Shown piece after piece: positions 54,924 to 63,421 of a DNA stretch of 64,000 bases. Location: positions 1 to 64,000 of the forward strand of contig NZ_JABXKK010000066.1 in the NCBI RefSeq assembly GCF_017115045.1, in the 5' to 3' direction. The stretch comes from Nostoc sp. NMS8. Its GTDB lineage: Bacteria; Cyanobacteriota; Cyanobacteriia; Cyanobacteriales; Nostocaceae. Every line of letters begins with the position of its first letter. The first letter of the stretch is position 1. Made by a program: the position numbers and the translations under genes. The notes under the pieces were generated by a model. It searched no databases and had not been told where the DNA came from. It was given only the letters and a program-made list of their open reading frames with translations.

Positions 54924-55751
54924 CTATCCTCTCACCTCTAGCCCTGTACCCATATCAGCTTTAGTTTCTAAAAATTCGTTATCATTAAGAATTTCGTAGA
55001 GATTAGTATCTTTTTCTAACAAGCAAGCATGTCCACAATTGGGCAATACCACAACCTTGTTATTTGGTAAAATATTTGCTATCCGCTTCACTTCCGTTAC
55101 AGAAGGCAAAAGGCGATCGCTACCACCGGCAATTAACAAAACTGGTTGAGTCAAATTACCTAACTGTTCCTCATCAATATGAAACTCTCGCAGTAAAGAC
55201 AACCGCCAAAGAACCGTTTCAACTGGGACAGAACGCATAGTTTTCAGCAGTTCATGGCGATCGCTGCGAGAAATGCGTGACAAAGATGCTAAAAATGGTA
55301 ATAATCCCAGTGCGCCAACATCATACAATCCTAATGGCACTAAGTAAGTTAGTTGGGATGCCCAACTTAACCAAGGGCGGAGATGAAAGGATGAAGCTGG
55401 GTTAATTAAAATGATTCGCTTAAATAAATGGGGTGCTTGGATTGCTACTTTCATTGCCAAGCAACCACCAAAGGACTCACCACACAGGTAAACTGGTCTC
55501 TGAGAGCTTTTTTCTAATTCGGCGTCGATCAAGTCCAATACACTCTTCGTTAGCATATCCCAAGTGTTAAGGTCTTTCCGGGGGAGCGCCAAAGAGCGCA
55601 CATCAAAGCCAGTTTCTAATCCAGCAGTCTGCGATCGCAATAGTTGACCTGTTCCATCCATTCCAGGTAAATATACCAACAGCGGATACTCTGGCTGTAC
55701 TCGTTCAGGAGTCAGAAAACAAGGCTTTAGCTCAACTTCAGAAATAGTCAT
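54924..55751 (-). CDS. Alpha/beta hydrolase, plant PES-like N-terminal half
   Basis: Serine hydrolase of 275 residues. The nucleophile elbow CGESFGGCLAM (Ser near residue 92) and the catalytic His GHACLLEKD near 252 are visible, and the N-terminal PLLVYLPGMDGTGQLL is the oxyanion strand. The text resembles the hydrolase half of plant phytyl ester synthases (esterase/lipase/thioesterase-type), which are fused to an LPLAT acyltransferase; here the acyltransferase is the separate upstream gene. Together they might esterify phytol or a quinol with acyl groups. Inference. The two genes are 154 bp apart on the same strand. Confidence 0.78.
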   Translation of the reverse strand: MTISEVELKPCFLTPERVQPEYPLLVYLPGMDGTGQLLRSQTAGLETGFDVRSLALPRKDLNTWDMLTKSVLDLIDAELEKSSQRPVYLCGESFGGCLAMKVAIQAPHLFKRIILINPASSFHLRPWLSWASQLTYLVPLGLYDVGALGLLPFLASLSRISRSDRHELLKTMRSVPVETVLWRLSLLREFHIDEEQLGNLTQPVLLIAGGSDRLLPSVTEVKRIANILPNNKVVVLPNCGHACLLEKDTNLYEILNDNEFLETKADMGTGLEVRG

Positions 55752-55905
55752 TGGTCATTAGTCATTAGTCATTGGTCAATGGTATAAAACTTTTGGACTG
55801 TTGATTGTTGCTTTTGAGTGAAGTTTGGTGTTTTTGACCAAAAACAAATAATCCTTTGAGAGCAAGAGACTAAAAGTCGTGGGCAAAATCCAAAATCGAA
55901 TGGCT

Positions 55906-56631
55906 CTAATAGCAACCTTGATGCAGCAAATTGCTAATTTCACTATGACAGTGTTCTGTCAGTTCAGCCACAACAGTTCTAGCTTGTTTGCCATAATATT
56001 TTTGATGATATTGGGGCGTAATCCAATAAGGACGACCGATTAACACCGCAACCCGGCGATAAATTACCAAAGGATGCCAACCACCTTGGTTAAATAAGGG
56101 TTCTGAAGGGTCAAATACACTCAAAAGCTTTAAGGGGAAGCCGGAAGTGTTGACTTCTTCTAAAGAGGCGATCGCGATCGGTAAAATAGCTAAATCCTGT
56201 ACATCAGCTCGTAATGCCAAATGAGCAAATCCCCGTTGAAACTTACCCAGATAATTTGGTTGAGTAAATTTCACCATTGGTTCTGTCCCTTCTGGAAATA
56301 CTCCCACCATCTGCTTAGATTGCAATAGCAACTCCGACTGCGAAAAAAAGCTTTGCTGGCGGTTTTGAGTATCCTCCAAGGGAAAACACCCCAATTGACC
56401 GGTGACAATCTCCCGCATGATTGGGACTTGTCCCATGTAGTGATGGCAAGCAAAGCGAATCGGACTCGATAACGCTGCCATTAAAATCAGTGCATCCATA
56501 AAGCTGCGATGATTGCTGACTACCAACACGCTAGCATCCTGGGGAATGCGATCCTCATAATAGCGAAACATTTGCGTTGAGAATGCCGCCACCAAAGCGC
56601 GAGAAATCTCTAGGGGGCTATTTCGATTCAT
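55906..56631 (-). CDS. LPLAT/PlsC-family acyltransferase
   Basis: Lysophospholipid-acyltransferase-like protein of 241 residues. The catalytic NHRSFMD box (H-x4-D, about residues 41-47) and the substrate-binding VFPEGTEPMV segment are present, with the later RRVAVLIGRPYW. No transmembrane helix is strong. In plants the same fold is the C-terminal half of phytyl ester synthase, and the cyanobacterial slr2103-type proteins are known to make acyl plastoquinols or phytyl esters. Here the neighbour downstream is the alpha/beta hydrolase, matching the plant fusion order in reverse. Substrate not proven. Confidence 0.8.
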   Translation of the reverse strand: MNRNSPLEISRALVAAFSTQMFRYYEDRIPQDASVLVVSNHRSFMDALILMAALSSPIRFACHHYMGQVPIMREIVTGQLGCFPLEDTQNRQQSFFSQSELLLQSKQMVGVFPEGTEPMVKFTQPNYLGKFQRGFAHLALRADVQDLAILPIAIASLEEVNTSGFPLKLLSVFDPSEPLFNQGGWHPLVIYRRVAVLIGRPYWITPQYHQKYYGKQARTVVAELTEHCHSEISNLLHQGCY

Positions 56632-57010
56632 ACCTAATCAATATATCTTCCGGTAAATATGGCGATTTATCTTAATTTAATTTTTACATTTCTTTACTAT
56701 TGCCATGACCGTCTTAAGATAGAAATATCTAATCGACAAAAGCAATGAGATTTTTTGCGTTCTCAATTTTGTATTCTCGATCACAAGAATATCTAATAGA
56801 AACTATTTATAAAAATTATGATTAGTTAATTTCCATTTTTTAGGTAAAAATGAATTTAATTGATGTCTATTACAAAACAATTCTTGACCTGATAAATTTG
56901 CTAGTATAAACATGTTATTGAAAAAAACAGGAATAATATTGTATAATTGCGTGGTTTTGCCACCAAAAGCTAAAATGTAAAACGTTTTAATAAGTTAATT
57001 TTTATTTTGT
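56632..57010. other. AT-rich spacer before metG
   Basis: About 380 bp, very AT-rich, with the divergent promoters. No other feature is recognised. Confidence 0.4.
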
Positions 57011-58615
57011 ATGAATCTAGTGAATAAAACAACAAACACATTTGCGCTGACCACACCTTTATATTATGTAAATGATGTACCCCATATAGGTAGTGCTTAC
57101 ACGACGATCGCAGCCGATGTCGTGGCACGATTTCAGAGATTACTGGGACATCAGGTATTACTAATAACAGGTACAGATGAGCATGGGCAAAAAATTCAGC
57201 GATCGGCAGAAAGTTTAGGCAAAGCACCACAAGAGTTTTGTGATGAAATTGTCCCTAGCTTCGTGAGTTTATGGCAGTTACTAGATATTCAATACGATCG
57301 CTTTAGTCGGACTACTGCCCCTCGTCATGAAGCGATCGTCAAAGAATTCTTTGAGCGAGTCTGGAAATCTGGTGATATTTACCAGGGACAACAACAAGGC
57401 TGGTACTGCGTATCCTGCGAAGAATTCAAAGAAGAACGGGATCTGCTAGAAGGACACCGTTGCCCGATTCATACTAACAAAGAAGTGGAGTGGCGAGACG
57501 AACAAAACTATTTTTTCCGCTTATCTAAATATCAAAATAAGCTGACAGAATTTTATCAATCTAAACCGGATTTTATTCAACCAGAAAGTCGGCGTAACGA
57601 AGTCCTCAGCTTTGTAAATCAAGGGCTACAAGACTTTTCAATTTCGCGGGTAAATCTAGATTGGGGTTTTCCCGTACCAGTTGATCCCAAGCACACCCTT
57701 TATGTCTGGTTTGACGCGCTGCTAGGTTATGTCACAGCATTATTAGAACCAGACGCAGAACCGACTTTAGAAAATGCTTTAAAAACATGGTGGCCGATTA
57801 ATTTGCACCTAATTGGTAAAGATATTCTCCGCTTCCATGCAGTTTATTGGCCAGCAATGCTGTTGTCGGCTGACTTACCCTTGCCAGGACGAGTATTTGG
57901 GCATGGCTTTTTGACCAAAGACGGGCAGAAGATGGGCAAAAGTCTGGGTAACACCCTTGATCCTGTTGCGTTAGTTAAACGCTATGGTAGTGATGCCGTT
58001 CGTTATTACTTCCTTAAGGAAATCGAATTTGGCAAGGATGGAGATTTTAATGAAGTTAGGTTCGTTAATGTTCTGAATGCAGATTTGGCAAATGATTTAG
58101 GTAATTTGCTCAACCGCACCTTGAGCATGGTGAAGAAATACTGTGCTGAGAATAATGTCCCATCAATTGGCAATGAAGCGATTCCTGACGAAAATCCTTT
58201 GAAAGCAATTGGTTTACGTCTGGGCAAACAGGTGAAACAAGCATACCAAGAGCTAGCTTTTAGCCAAGCTTGTGAGGCTATCCTTTCCCTGGCGCAAGCC
58301 AGTAATAAATTTATTGATGAGCAAGCTCCTTGGTCATTATATAAACAGGGACAGCAGGAATCAGTGGAAAAGGTTCTCTACGCAGTTCTAGAATCAGTTA
58401 GACTAGCAGCTTATCTGCTATCCCCAATTATTCCTAACATCAGTAGCGATATTTATCTGCAACTGGGCTTCGGAATAAACTTTAACGATCAAAAACAAAG
58501 TTCAGTTACCGCTCCTTTTGCCATTCATGCGACATGGGGAATACTATCTAGTAAACAACCTTTGGGTAGATCCCAACCGGTTTTTCAGCGAATAGAAACC
58601 CCGAAAAACGATTAG
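57011..58615 (+). CDS. metG: Methionyl-tRNA synthetase
   Basis: Class I aminoacyl-tRNA synthetase that charges tRNA-Met. The HIGH box appears as VPHIGSAYTTI near the N-terminus, and the KMSKS box as GQKMGKSLGNTLDP near residue 308. A knuckle insertion with CVSCEEFKEERDLLEGHRCP IH (Cys pairs) is typical. The protein is 534 residues, with no C-terminal tRNA-binding domain, as in several short forms. The ATG is good. Confidence 0.97.
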   Translation: MNLVNKTTNTFALTTPLYYVNDVPHIGSAYTTIAADVVARFQRLLGHQVLLITGTDEHGQKIQRSAESLGKAPQEFCDEIVPSFVSLWQLLDIQYDRFSRTTAPRHEAIVKEFFERVWKSGDIYQGQQQGWYCVSCEEFKEERDLLEGHRCPIHTNKEVEWRDEQNYFFRLSKYQNKLTEFYQSKPDFIQPESRRNEVLSFVNQGLQDFSISRVNLDWGFPVPVDPKHTLYVWFDALLGYVTALLEPDAEPTLENALKTWWPINLHLIGKDILRFHAVYWPAMLLSADLPLPGRVFGHGFLTKDGQKMGKSLGNTLDPVALVKRYGSDAVRYYFLKEIEFGKDGDFNEVRFVNVLNADLANDLGNLLNRTLSMVKKYCAENNVPSIGNEAIPDENPLKAIGLRLGKQVKQAYQELAFSQACEAILSLAQASNKFIDEQAPWSLYKQGQQESVEKVLYAVLESVRLAAYLLSPIIPNISSDIYLQLGFGINFNDQKQSSVTAPFAIHATWGILSSKQPLGRSQPVFQRIETPKND

Positions 58616-58781
58616 TCCTTATCAAACTCTGATTTTGTTCAATTTCTTATTTTCTCACAAAATTTATCGTGGCTGAATTTAAATCAGCTGCGGAACATTA
58701 TCATAAGCCGCTGTGACTAGCATCTAAAAGTTGGTAATTTGTATCAAAAATAACAGGGATAAAAATTGAGGTATCACAACG

Positions 58782-59411
58782 ATGTTGCATAATTTGGAAA
58801 ACGATTCAATCTTTACGCCAGAACAGGTTTTGGAGAATCGGGGTAGAGTTGCCATATTTATAGATGGCTCAAATCTATTTTACGCTGCACTGCAACTAGG
58901 GATTGAAATCGACTACACCAAGCTATTATGTCGATTAACCGGAGGTTCTAGACTACTGCGCTCTTTTTTCTACACAGGTGTAGACCGGACAAACGAGAAG
59001 CAACAGGGGTTTCTGCTGTGGATGCGTCGCAATGGCTATCGAGTCATTGCGAAGGATTTGGTACAGCTACCAGATGGCTCTAAAAAAGCTAACCTGGATG
59101 TAGAAATAGCAGTAGATATGATGGCACTAGTAGATTCTTATGATACCGCAGTTTTAGTTAGCGGTGATGGGGATTTAGCTTATGCGGTAAATTCAGTCAG
59201 CTATCGTGGCGTGCGGGTAGAAGTCGTCAGCTTGCGTTCCATGACCAGCGATAGCTTAATTAATGTTAGCGATCGCTACATTGATTTAGAAGCCATCAAA
59301 GAGGATATTCAAAAAACCCCTCGCCAAAGCTATCCATACCGTCCCTTATCGGGGATCGGCTTTTTGGAAGATCCTAGAAGTAGTGATGGACATTTAGAAA
59401 TCCAAGAATAA
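58782..59411 (+). CDS. LabA-like NYN-domain protein
   Basis: A 209-residue NYN (PIN-like RNase fold) protein. RVAIFIDGSNLFYAALQLGI and the acidic tetrad in NLDVEIAVDMMALVDSYDTA VLVSGDGDLAYAVN are exact for the LabA/NYN family; LabA in Synechococcus modulates circadian output of KaiC. Some NYN proteins are RNases. A C-terminal Pro-rich stretch is unremarkable. The stop overlaps the lptC start by one base, so the two genes are probably co-transcribed. Confidence 0.9.
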   Translation: MLHNLENDSIFTPEQVLENRGRVAIFIDGSNLFYAALQLGIEIDYTKLLCRLTGGSRLLRSFFYTGVDRTNEKQQGFLLWMRRNGYRVIAKDLVQLPDGSKKANLDVEIAVDMMALVDSYDTAVLVSGDGDLAYAVNSVSYRGVRVEVVSLRSMTSDSLINVSDRYIDLEAIKEDIQKTPRQSYPYRPLSGIGFLEDPRSSDGHLEIQE

Positions 59412-60619
59412 TGGCGTATAAGTTTCATAAAAGAGGGAGAAAGGAAGAGAGAAAAAATCAAAATTTCTCCTCCGCTCCCTCCTTTCTTATTTTACCTTTA
59501 ACTTTTTTCTTGGTATTTGGTTTAGTTGCTTGTGGGGGCAAATCTCCCCCAGCTTCTCAACAAAATACTGAGGCTTCATCTAATTCAGATAGTAATTTAA
59601 CTTTCTTTGGTGTCACCCTAGAACAAGCAGATGAAGTCGGAAGACCGATTTGGAAAGTCAGGGCTACACGGGCAAAATATACCAAAGAAAAAGAAATTGG
59701 TCAGGCGGAAAGTCCTTATGGTGAACTATACCAAGATGGCAAAGTAGTTTACAAAATCAAGGCAGATGTAGCAGATATTCAACAAGATGGCAAGCAGTTG
59801 TTTCTTAAGGGTAAGATATTTGCCACAGATCCCAGTAATGGGATTGTGTTGCAAGGCAACGAATTAGAATGGCGTCCTCAAGAAGATTTGTTAATTGTCC
59901 GCAACCAGATTAATGGTACTCATAAACAACTACAAGCAGTAGCACAGGAAGCACGAGTTAAAACCCGCGAACAGCGCATGGAATTTTCTGGAGGGGTAAT
60001 AGCTAATTCCACCGATCCCCAAATGCAGGTTAGAACCGAACATTTAATTTGGAATATTAAAGAAGAAAAACTGATTGGCGATCGCCCTATTCAAATTGAC
60101 CGCTATAAAAATAATAAAATTAGCGATCGCGGCAAGGGAAATTATGCCGAAGTTAACTTAAAAACAAAGATTGCCACTGTCCAGAAAAATGCTCAACTAG
60201 ATTTACTAGACCCACCACTGCAAATAGCTAGTAACTCTATGATCTGGAACATGAACACAGAAACCGTAACCACAAACTCGCCTACGCGAATGTTCCAGCG
60301 TGCCGAAAATGTCACAGTGACATCCAATCAAGGTGAAATGATCATACCGCGAAAAATCGTTTATTTAACAGGTAACGTCAACGCCGTTGGTCAACGTCGC
60401 CAGTCTTTGAGATCCAATTCATTAACTTGGTTTTTAGACAATAAGTTAGTTGAAGCTCAAGGAAATGTAACTTATCGACAAGTTGATCCACCGTTAAATT
60501 TTGCAGGTGAAACAGCTGTTGGTAATCTGCAAACAGAAAATATTGTTGTCAGAGGCGGCAGTTCTGGCGGTAGGGTAGTAACGGAGATTATTCCCCAAGA
60601 AAGAGCTAATCGTCGGTAG
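59411..60619 (+). CDS. lptC: LptC-like lipopolysaccharide-transport lipoprotein
   Basis: Probable LPS export component LptC, unusually long (402 residues) as in other cyanobacteria. The N-terminus has a basic region, a hydrophobic core (FLILPLTFFLVFGLVACG) with a lipobox Cys near residue 41, then TFFGVTLEQADEVGRPIWKV RATRAKYTKEK, the LptC opening. Several OstA-like beta repeats follow (GGVIANSTDPQMQVRTEHLI WN; LTGNVNAVGQRRQSLRSNSL TWFLDN), giving a beta-jellyroll. It would receive LPS from the LptBFG complex at the inner membrane. It begins in the last base of the LabA stop codon. Confidence 0.88.
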   Translation: MAYKFHKRGRKEERKNQNFSSAPSFLILPLTFFLVFGLVACGGKSPPASQQNTEASSNSDSNLTFFGVTLEQADEVGRPIWKVRATRAKYTKEKEIGQAESPYGELYQDGKVVYKIKADVADIQQDGKQLFLKGKIFATDPSNGIVLQGNELEWRPQEDLLIVRNQINGTHKQLQAVAQEARVKTREQRMEFSGGVIANSTDPQMQVRTEHLIWNIKEEKLIGDRPIQIDRYKNNKISDRGKGNYAEVNLKTKIATVQKNAQLDLLDPPLQIASNSMIWNMNTETVTTNSPTRMFQRAENVTVTSNQGEMIIPRKIVYLTGNVNAVGQRRQSLRSNSLTWFLDNKLVEAQGNVTYRQVDPPLNFAGETAVGNLQTENIVVRGGSSGGRVVTEIIPQERANRR

Positions 60620-60852
60620 TCAAGTTAGGGAACTCCAAGGAATAAGTTATCCAATATTGTGGAGTGGGCAGCTTCCCGCCTTATAGACTAGGCTCTCGTG
60701 TCGCACACCCCACAAGAGCTACCATGTTTGAGTTAGATGAACGATTCTTTGAGAGGATGAACAAAATTCCAACTCTCCCTCATACTCCCCACTTATAAAT
60801 TTTGGTCGAGTACTAGGCTAGGATCTTATTACTACAAGTCCTTTGATAAACC
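60620..60852. other. Spacer before the metal-sensor gene
   Basis: Contains gtggagtgggcagcttcccgcc near 60660-60682, a word that resembles a dispersed cyanobacterial repeat. CsoR-type regulators bind G/C-tract palindromes; I cannot assign one here. Confidence 0.35.
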
Positions 60853-61254
60853 ATGAATGGAGCAAACCGATTAGGTAAGGAATCCTTGCCAACATCCCAG
60901 CAAGTAGAACATTCTTACCATCACGATACAGATGACGAGCATACAGAGCATACTCATGGAACTGGAGAATCGGCTCATCCTCACATCCATAGCGAAGAGT
61001 CTTTACGGCGGATTGTCAATCGATTATCGCGTATAGAAGGACATGTTCGTGGTATTAAGGCAATGGTGCAGCAAAGTACCCCTTGCCCTGATGTTCTACT
61101 GCAAATTGCCGCAGTACGCGGCGCACTAGATCGGGTAGCGCGAATTGTTTTGGATGAACATTTAACTGAGTGTATTGCTAGAGCCGCACAAGAGGGCAAT
61201 ATTGACGTTGAAATTAAACAGTTAAAAGCTGCTTTAGATCGGTTTTTACCTTAA
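60853..61254 (+). CDS. Metal-sensing repressor of the CsoR/RcnR/InrS type
   Basis: All-helical DNA-binding repressor that releases DNA on binding Cu(I) or Ni(II). The domain (about residues 48-130) reads RRIVNRLSRIEGHVRGIKAM V, CPDVLLQIAAVRGALDRVAR IV and DEHLTECI. The metal ligands Cys near 74, His near 99 and Cys near 103 are present, as is a His before the domain. The first 45 residues are His/Asp/Glu-rich (SYHHDTDDEHTEHTHGTGES) and may load nickel, as in the nickel sensor InrS. Metal identity is not fixed by sequence. No efflux pump is adjacent; the next gene is menH. Confidence 0.85.
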   Translation: MNGANRLGKESLPTSQQVEHSYHHDTDDEHTEHTHGTGESAHPHIHSEESLRRIVNRLSRIEGHVRGIKAMVQQSTPCPDVLLQIAAVRGALDRVARIVLDEHLTECIARAAQEGNIDVEIKQLKAALDRFLP

Positions 61255-61302
61255 AAATTAGAAAAATAATGATATACAGTAGCGATCGTGACTAAGTAGA
61301 CT

Positions 61303-62121
61303 ATGATCCTAAAAAAATATCATTTTCATTATTCTTTAATTGGCAAATTCAACAAACCACTAATTCTTTTTCTGCACGGGTTCATGGGTAACATAGATGA
61401 ATTTGATGAACCCATAAAATTACTATCTGACGATTTTGATTATTTAACAATTGACCTCCCAGGACACGGTAAAACTCAAGTTTTGGGTGAGGAAGATTAC
61501 TATACAATGGCTAACACTGCTGATGCTTTAATTAACTTATTAGATGAGTTAAAAATTGCCAAATGCTTTTTAGTTGGTTATTCAATGGGTGGAAGATTGG
61601 CTTTATACCTTGCCTTGCATTTTTCCGAACGTTTTTATAAAGTTGTCTTAGAGTCAGCTTCCCCAGGTTTACCAACAGAAGCAGAACAATTAGAACGCAT
61701 TAAGCTTGATCAGCAAATAGCGAAAAAATTAACAATAAGTCTTGAAAAAAGCGATCTTGCAGCTTTTCTATCACATTGGTACAATCAGCCGATTTTTGGT
61801 TATATAAAAAATCATCCAGAATACGATCGCATGGTAAAAAGTCGGTTGCAGAACAATCCACAGGAATTAGCTAAATCACTACGCTTTATGGGTACTGGAT
61901 GTCAGCCTTCTTTATGGGAAAAGCTACAATTCAATACAATTCCCATGCTTTTACTAGTGGGTGAATGCGATCAAAAATTTTTATCTATTAATACAGAAAT
62001 GACTAAAATATGTGAATTTGCTCAGATAAAAATAATTAGTAATGCTGGACATAATATCCACTTTGAAAATACCTTGGCATTTGTGGAAAATATCAAAATT
62101 TTTCTGTCCCCAGCAAGTTAA
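61303..62121 (+). CDS. menH: SHCHC synthase MenH
   Basis: Alpha/beta hydrolase that converts SEPHCHC to SHCHC in phylloquinone (vitamin K1) synthesis, the photosystem I quinone. The nucleophile motif is GYSMGGRLALYLAL (Ser near residue 95), with LFLHGFMGNIDEFDEP and IDLPGHGKT early, and GHNIHFEN at the end with the catalytic His. Length 272 matches MenH. It is downstream of the metal sensor by about 48 bp on the same strand. Confidence 0.9.
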   Translation: MILKKYHFHYSLIGKFNKPLILFLHGFMGNIDEFDEPIKLLSDDFDYLTIDLPGHGKTQVLGEEDYYTMANTADALINLLDELKIAKCFLVGYSMGGRLALYLALHFSERFYKVVLESASPGLPTEAEQLERIKLDQQIAKKLTISLEKSDLAAFLSHWYNQPIFGYIKNHPEYDRMVKSRLQNNPQELAKSLRFMGTGCQPSLWEKLQFNTIPMLLLVGECDQKFLSINTEMTKICEFAQIKIISNAGHNIHFENTLAFVENIKIFLSPAS

Positions 62122-62135
62122 AAATTAGGATAACT

Positions 62136-62852
62136 TCACTGCTTCTTTACTGCTTTGCTAGAAGGAGTTGGAGATGGTGTCAAATTTGGGCGAGTTGGTT
62201 GCTTTGCTGCTGTTAATTCTTCTTGTAACATTTTCTGATAAACCTTAGGCAAAGAACTACTAACAGAATTAGTTTCTAAGCCATATCCCAGACTTGTCCA
62301 AGTGGGAGAGAGTCGCCGCAAAACATCATTTAACTTTCCCTGGCGCAACAGTTGAGAAATATCAACTCCCCAAACTTTAGAATCACTTAACCAACGGTAA
62401 ACTACTACATCTTGATATTCCGCTTCAAAACTATAAGCAGTCCAAAACATCATCTGCATTGGTTTTGGGTGATAACGGGGGGCTAAACGATACCAAGTAA
62501 TGTTGATAATTTGATATCTGCCAGCAGCAGTAGAACAATTACCTGTGTTGGGGCCTGTGACAATTGTGATGCATATCTCAGGATGTCGGCTGAGGTCGTT
62601 GACTTGCTGTCCACCGTATAACAGCGAATAGGGACGGTTCCCACTAGCCTCACTCGCCGAGATGGTTCGCATTAAGGCGCGGATATAGGGGTCGCCCTGT
62701 TTCATGACCAAAGGCGGCTGTTTATTTTCAAAGATGGGATCGGAAGGCGATCGCAAGTCTCCAATATACCATTGCAACAAATATACAAAGCCAAGAAGCG
62801 CGGCTATTGGGCCAATAAGTTTTTCAACACCTTTGAATTCAAAGCCTTTCAG
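62136..62852 (-). CDS. Membrane-anchored GH104-like muramidase
   Basis: Lysozyme-like protein of the GH104 type. The catalytic region has DPYIRALMRTISASEASGNR PYSLLYGG with the putative catalytic Glu, CITIVTGPNTGNCSTAAGRY Q and TWYRLAPRYH, as in phage-type lysozymes. Length is 238 if translation starts at a CTG (62852) with AAGGAG seven bases upstream; that N-terminus, KGFEFKGVEKLIGPIAALLG, carries a membrane helix. Without it, a TTG at 62780 gives 214 residues and no anchor. The better ribosome-binding site favours the CTG, an unusual start. It is convergent with menH. A Pro/Lys-rich C-terminus (TPSPTPSSKAVKK) follows the domain. Confidence 0.75.
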   Translation of the reverse strand: MKGFEFKGVEKLIGPIAALLGFVYLLQWYIGDLRSPSDPIFENKQPPLVMKQGDPYIRALMRTISASEASGNRPYSLLYGGQQVNDLSRHPEICITIVTGPNTGNCSTAAGRYQIINITWYRLAPRYHPKPMQMMFWTAYSFEAEYQDVVVYRWLSDSKVWGVDISQLLRQGKLNDVLRRLSPTWTSLGYGLETNSVSSSLPKVYQKMLQEELTAAKQPTRPNLTPSPTPSSKAVKKQ

Positions 62853-63421
62853 AGTGTAACTCCTTCAAATTCGCTCTCTTTGCTAACAAAAATCATCGAC
62901 GAACTCATTCTGACAAAGTTCACACCTGATTGTTAGTTATTATTCCCGATTTGCTCATCGCTTCTCTGTTGTAAAGGCTACGGTGTACACACAAGTCTTG
63001 AAATCCCACCTAAAACTTGGTTTCGTTGTCCTAGTAGTTCGCCAACCCAAAATTGCTGGGTGGAGGTCGGCAGAGGAGCAGGGGAGCAGAGGAGAGATTT
63101 GTACAAGTTCTTTCCCCCCTGCACCTCCGCACCTCTGCCCCTCTGCTTGCCACCACGCAAAATTCCCTTAGCAGACTACTAGTCTTAAAATTAGCGGGAT
63201 AAATGGAGTTTCTAGTTACCCAAAATTTGGGTATTTATGGGGCTGGAAGGGTTGGAACCCTTGCAGGCCTTGTGTGTACACCGTAAGTTGTAAAAGAAAG
63301 AGCGATCGCTTTAGGGAGTGGAATCAATGGATGGTCAATTTAGATCAGCTAATTGACAATCGCTTTTCTGAGAAGATGTGAGCCGCTCATTTTGGGGATG
63401 GGAATAGAATCCCGTGGAATA
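62853..63421. other. Spacer holding a 303-bp MITE
   Basis: Apart from the element at 62981-63283 nothing is supported in this gap; 63284-63421 is ordinary spacer with a HIP1-like gcgatcgc at 63302. Confidence 0.5.
62981..63283. mobile_element. 303-bp MITE flanked by TA
   Basis: Terminal inverted repeats CGGTGTACACACAAG (62981-62995) and CTTGTGTGTACACCG (63269-63283) are exact complements, 15 bp. TA flanks it on both sides (62979-62980, 63284-63285), as for IS630-type transposition. The inside has no transposase; it contains an STRR block (gaggagcaggggagcagagg, then cacctctgcccctctgc) at 63070-63150, so the repeat sits within the element. Confidence 0.8.
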
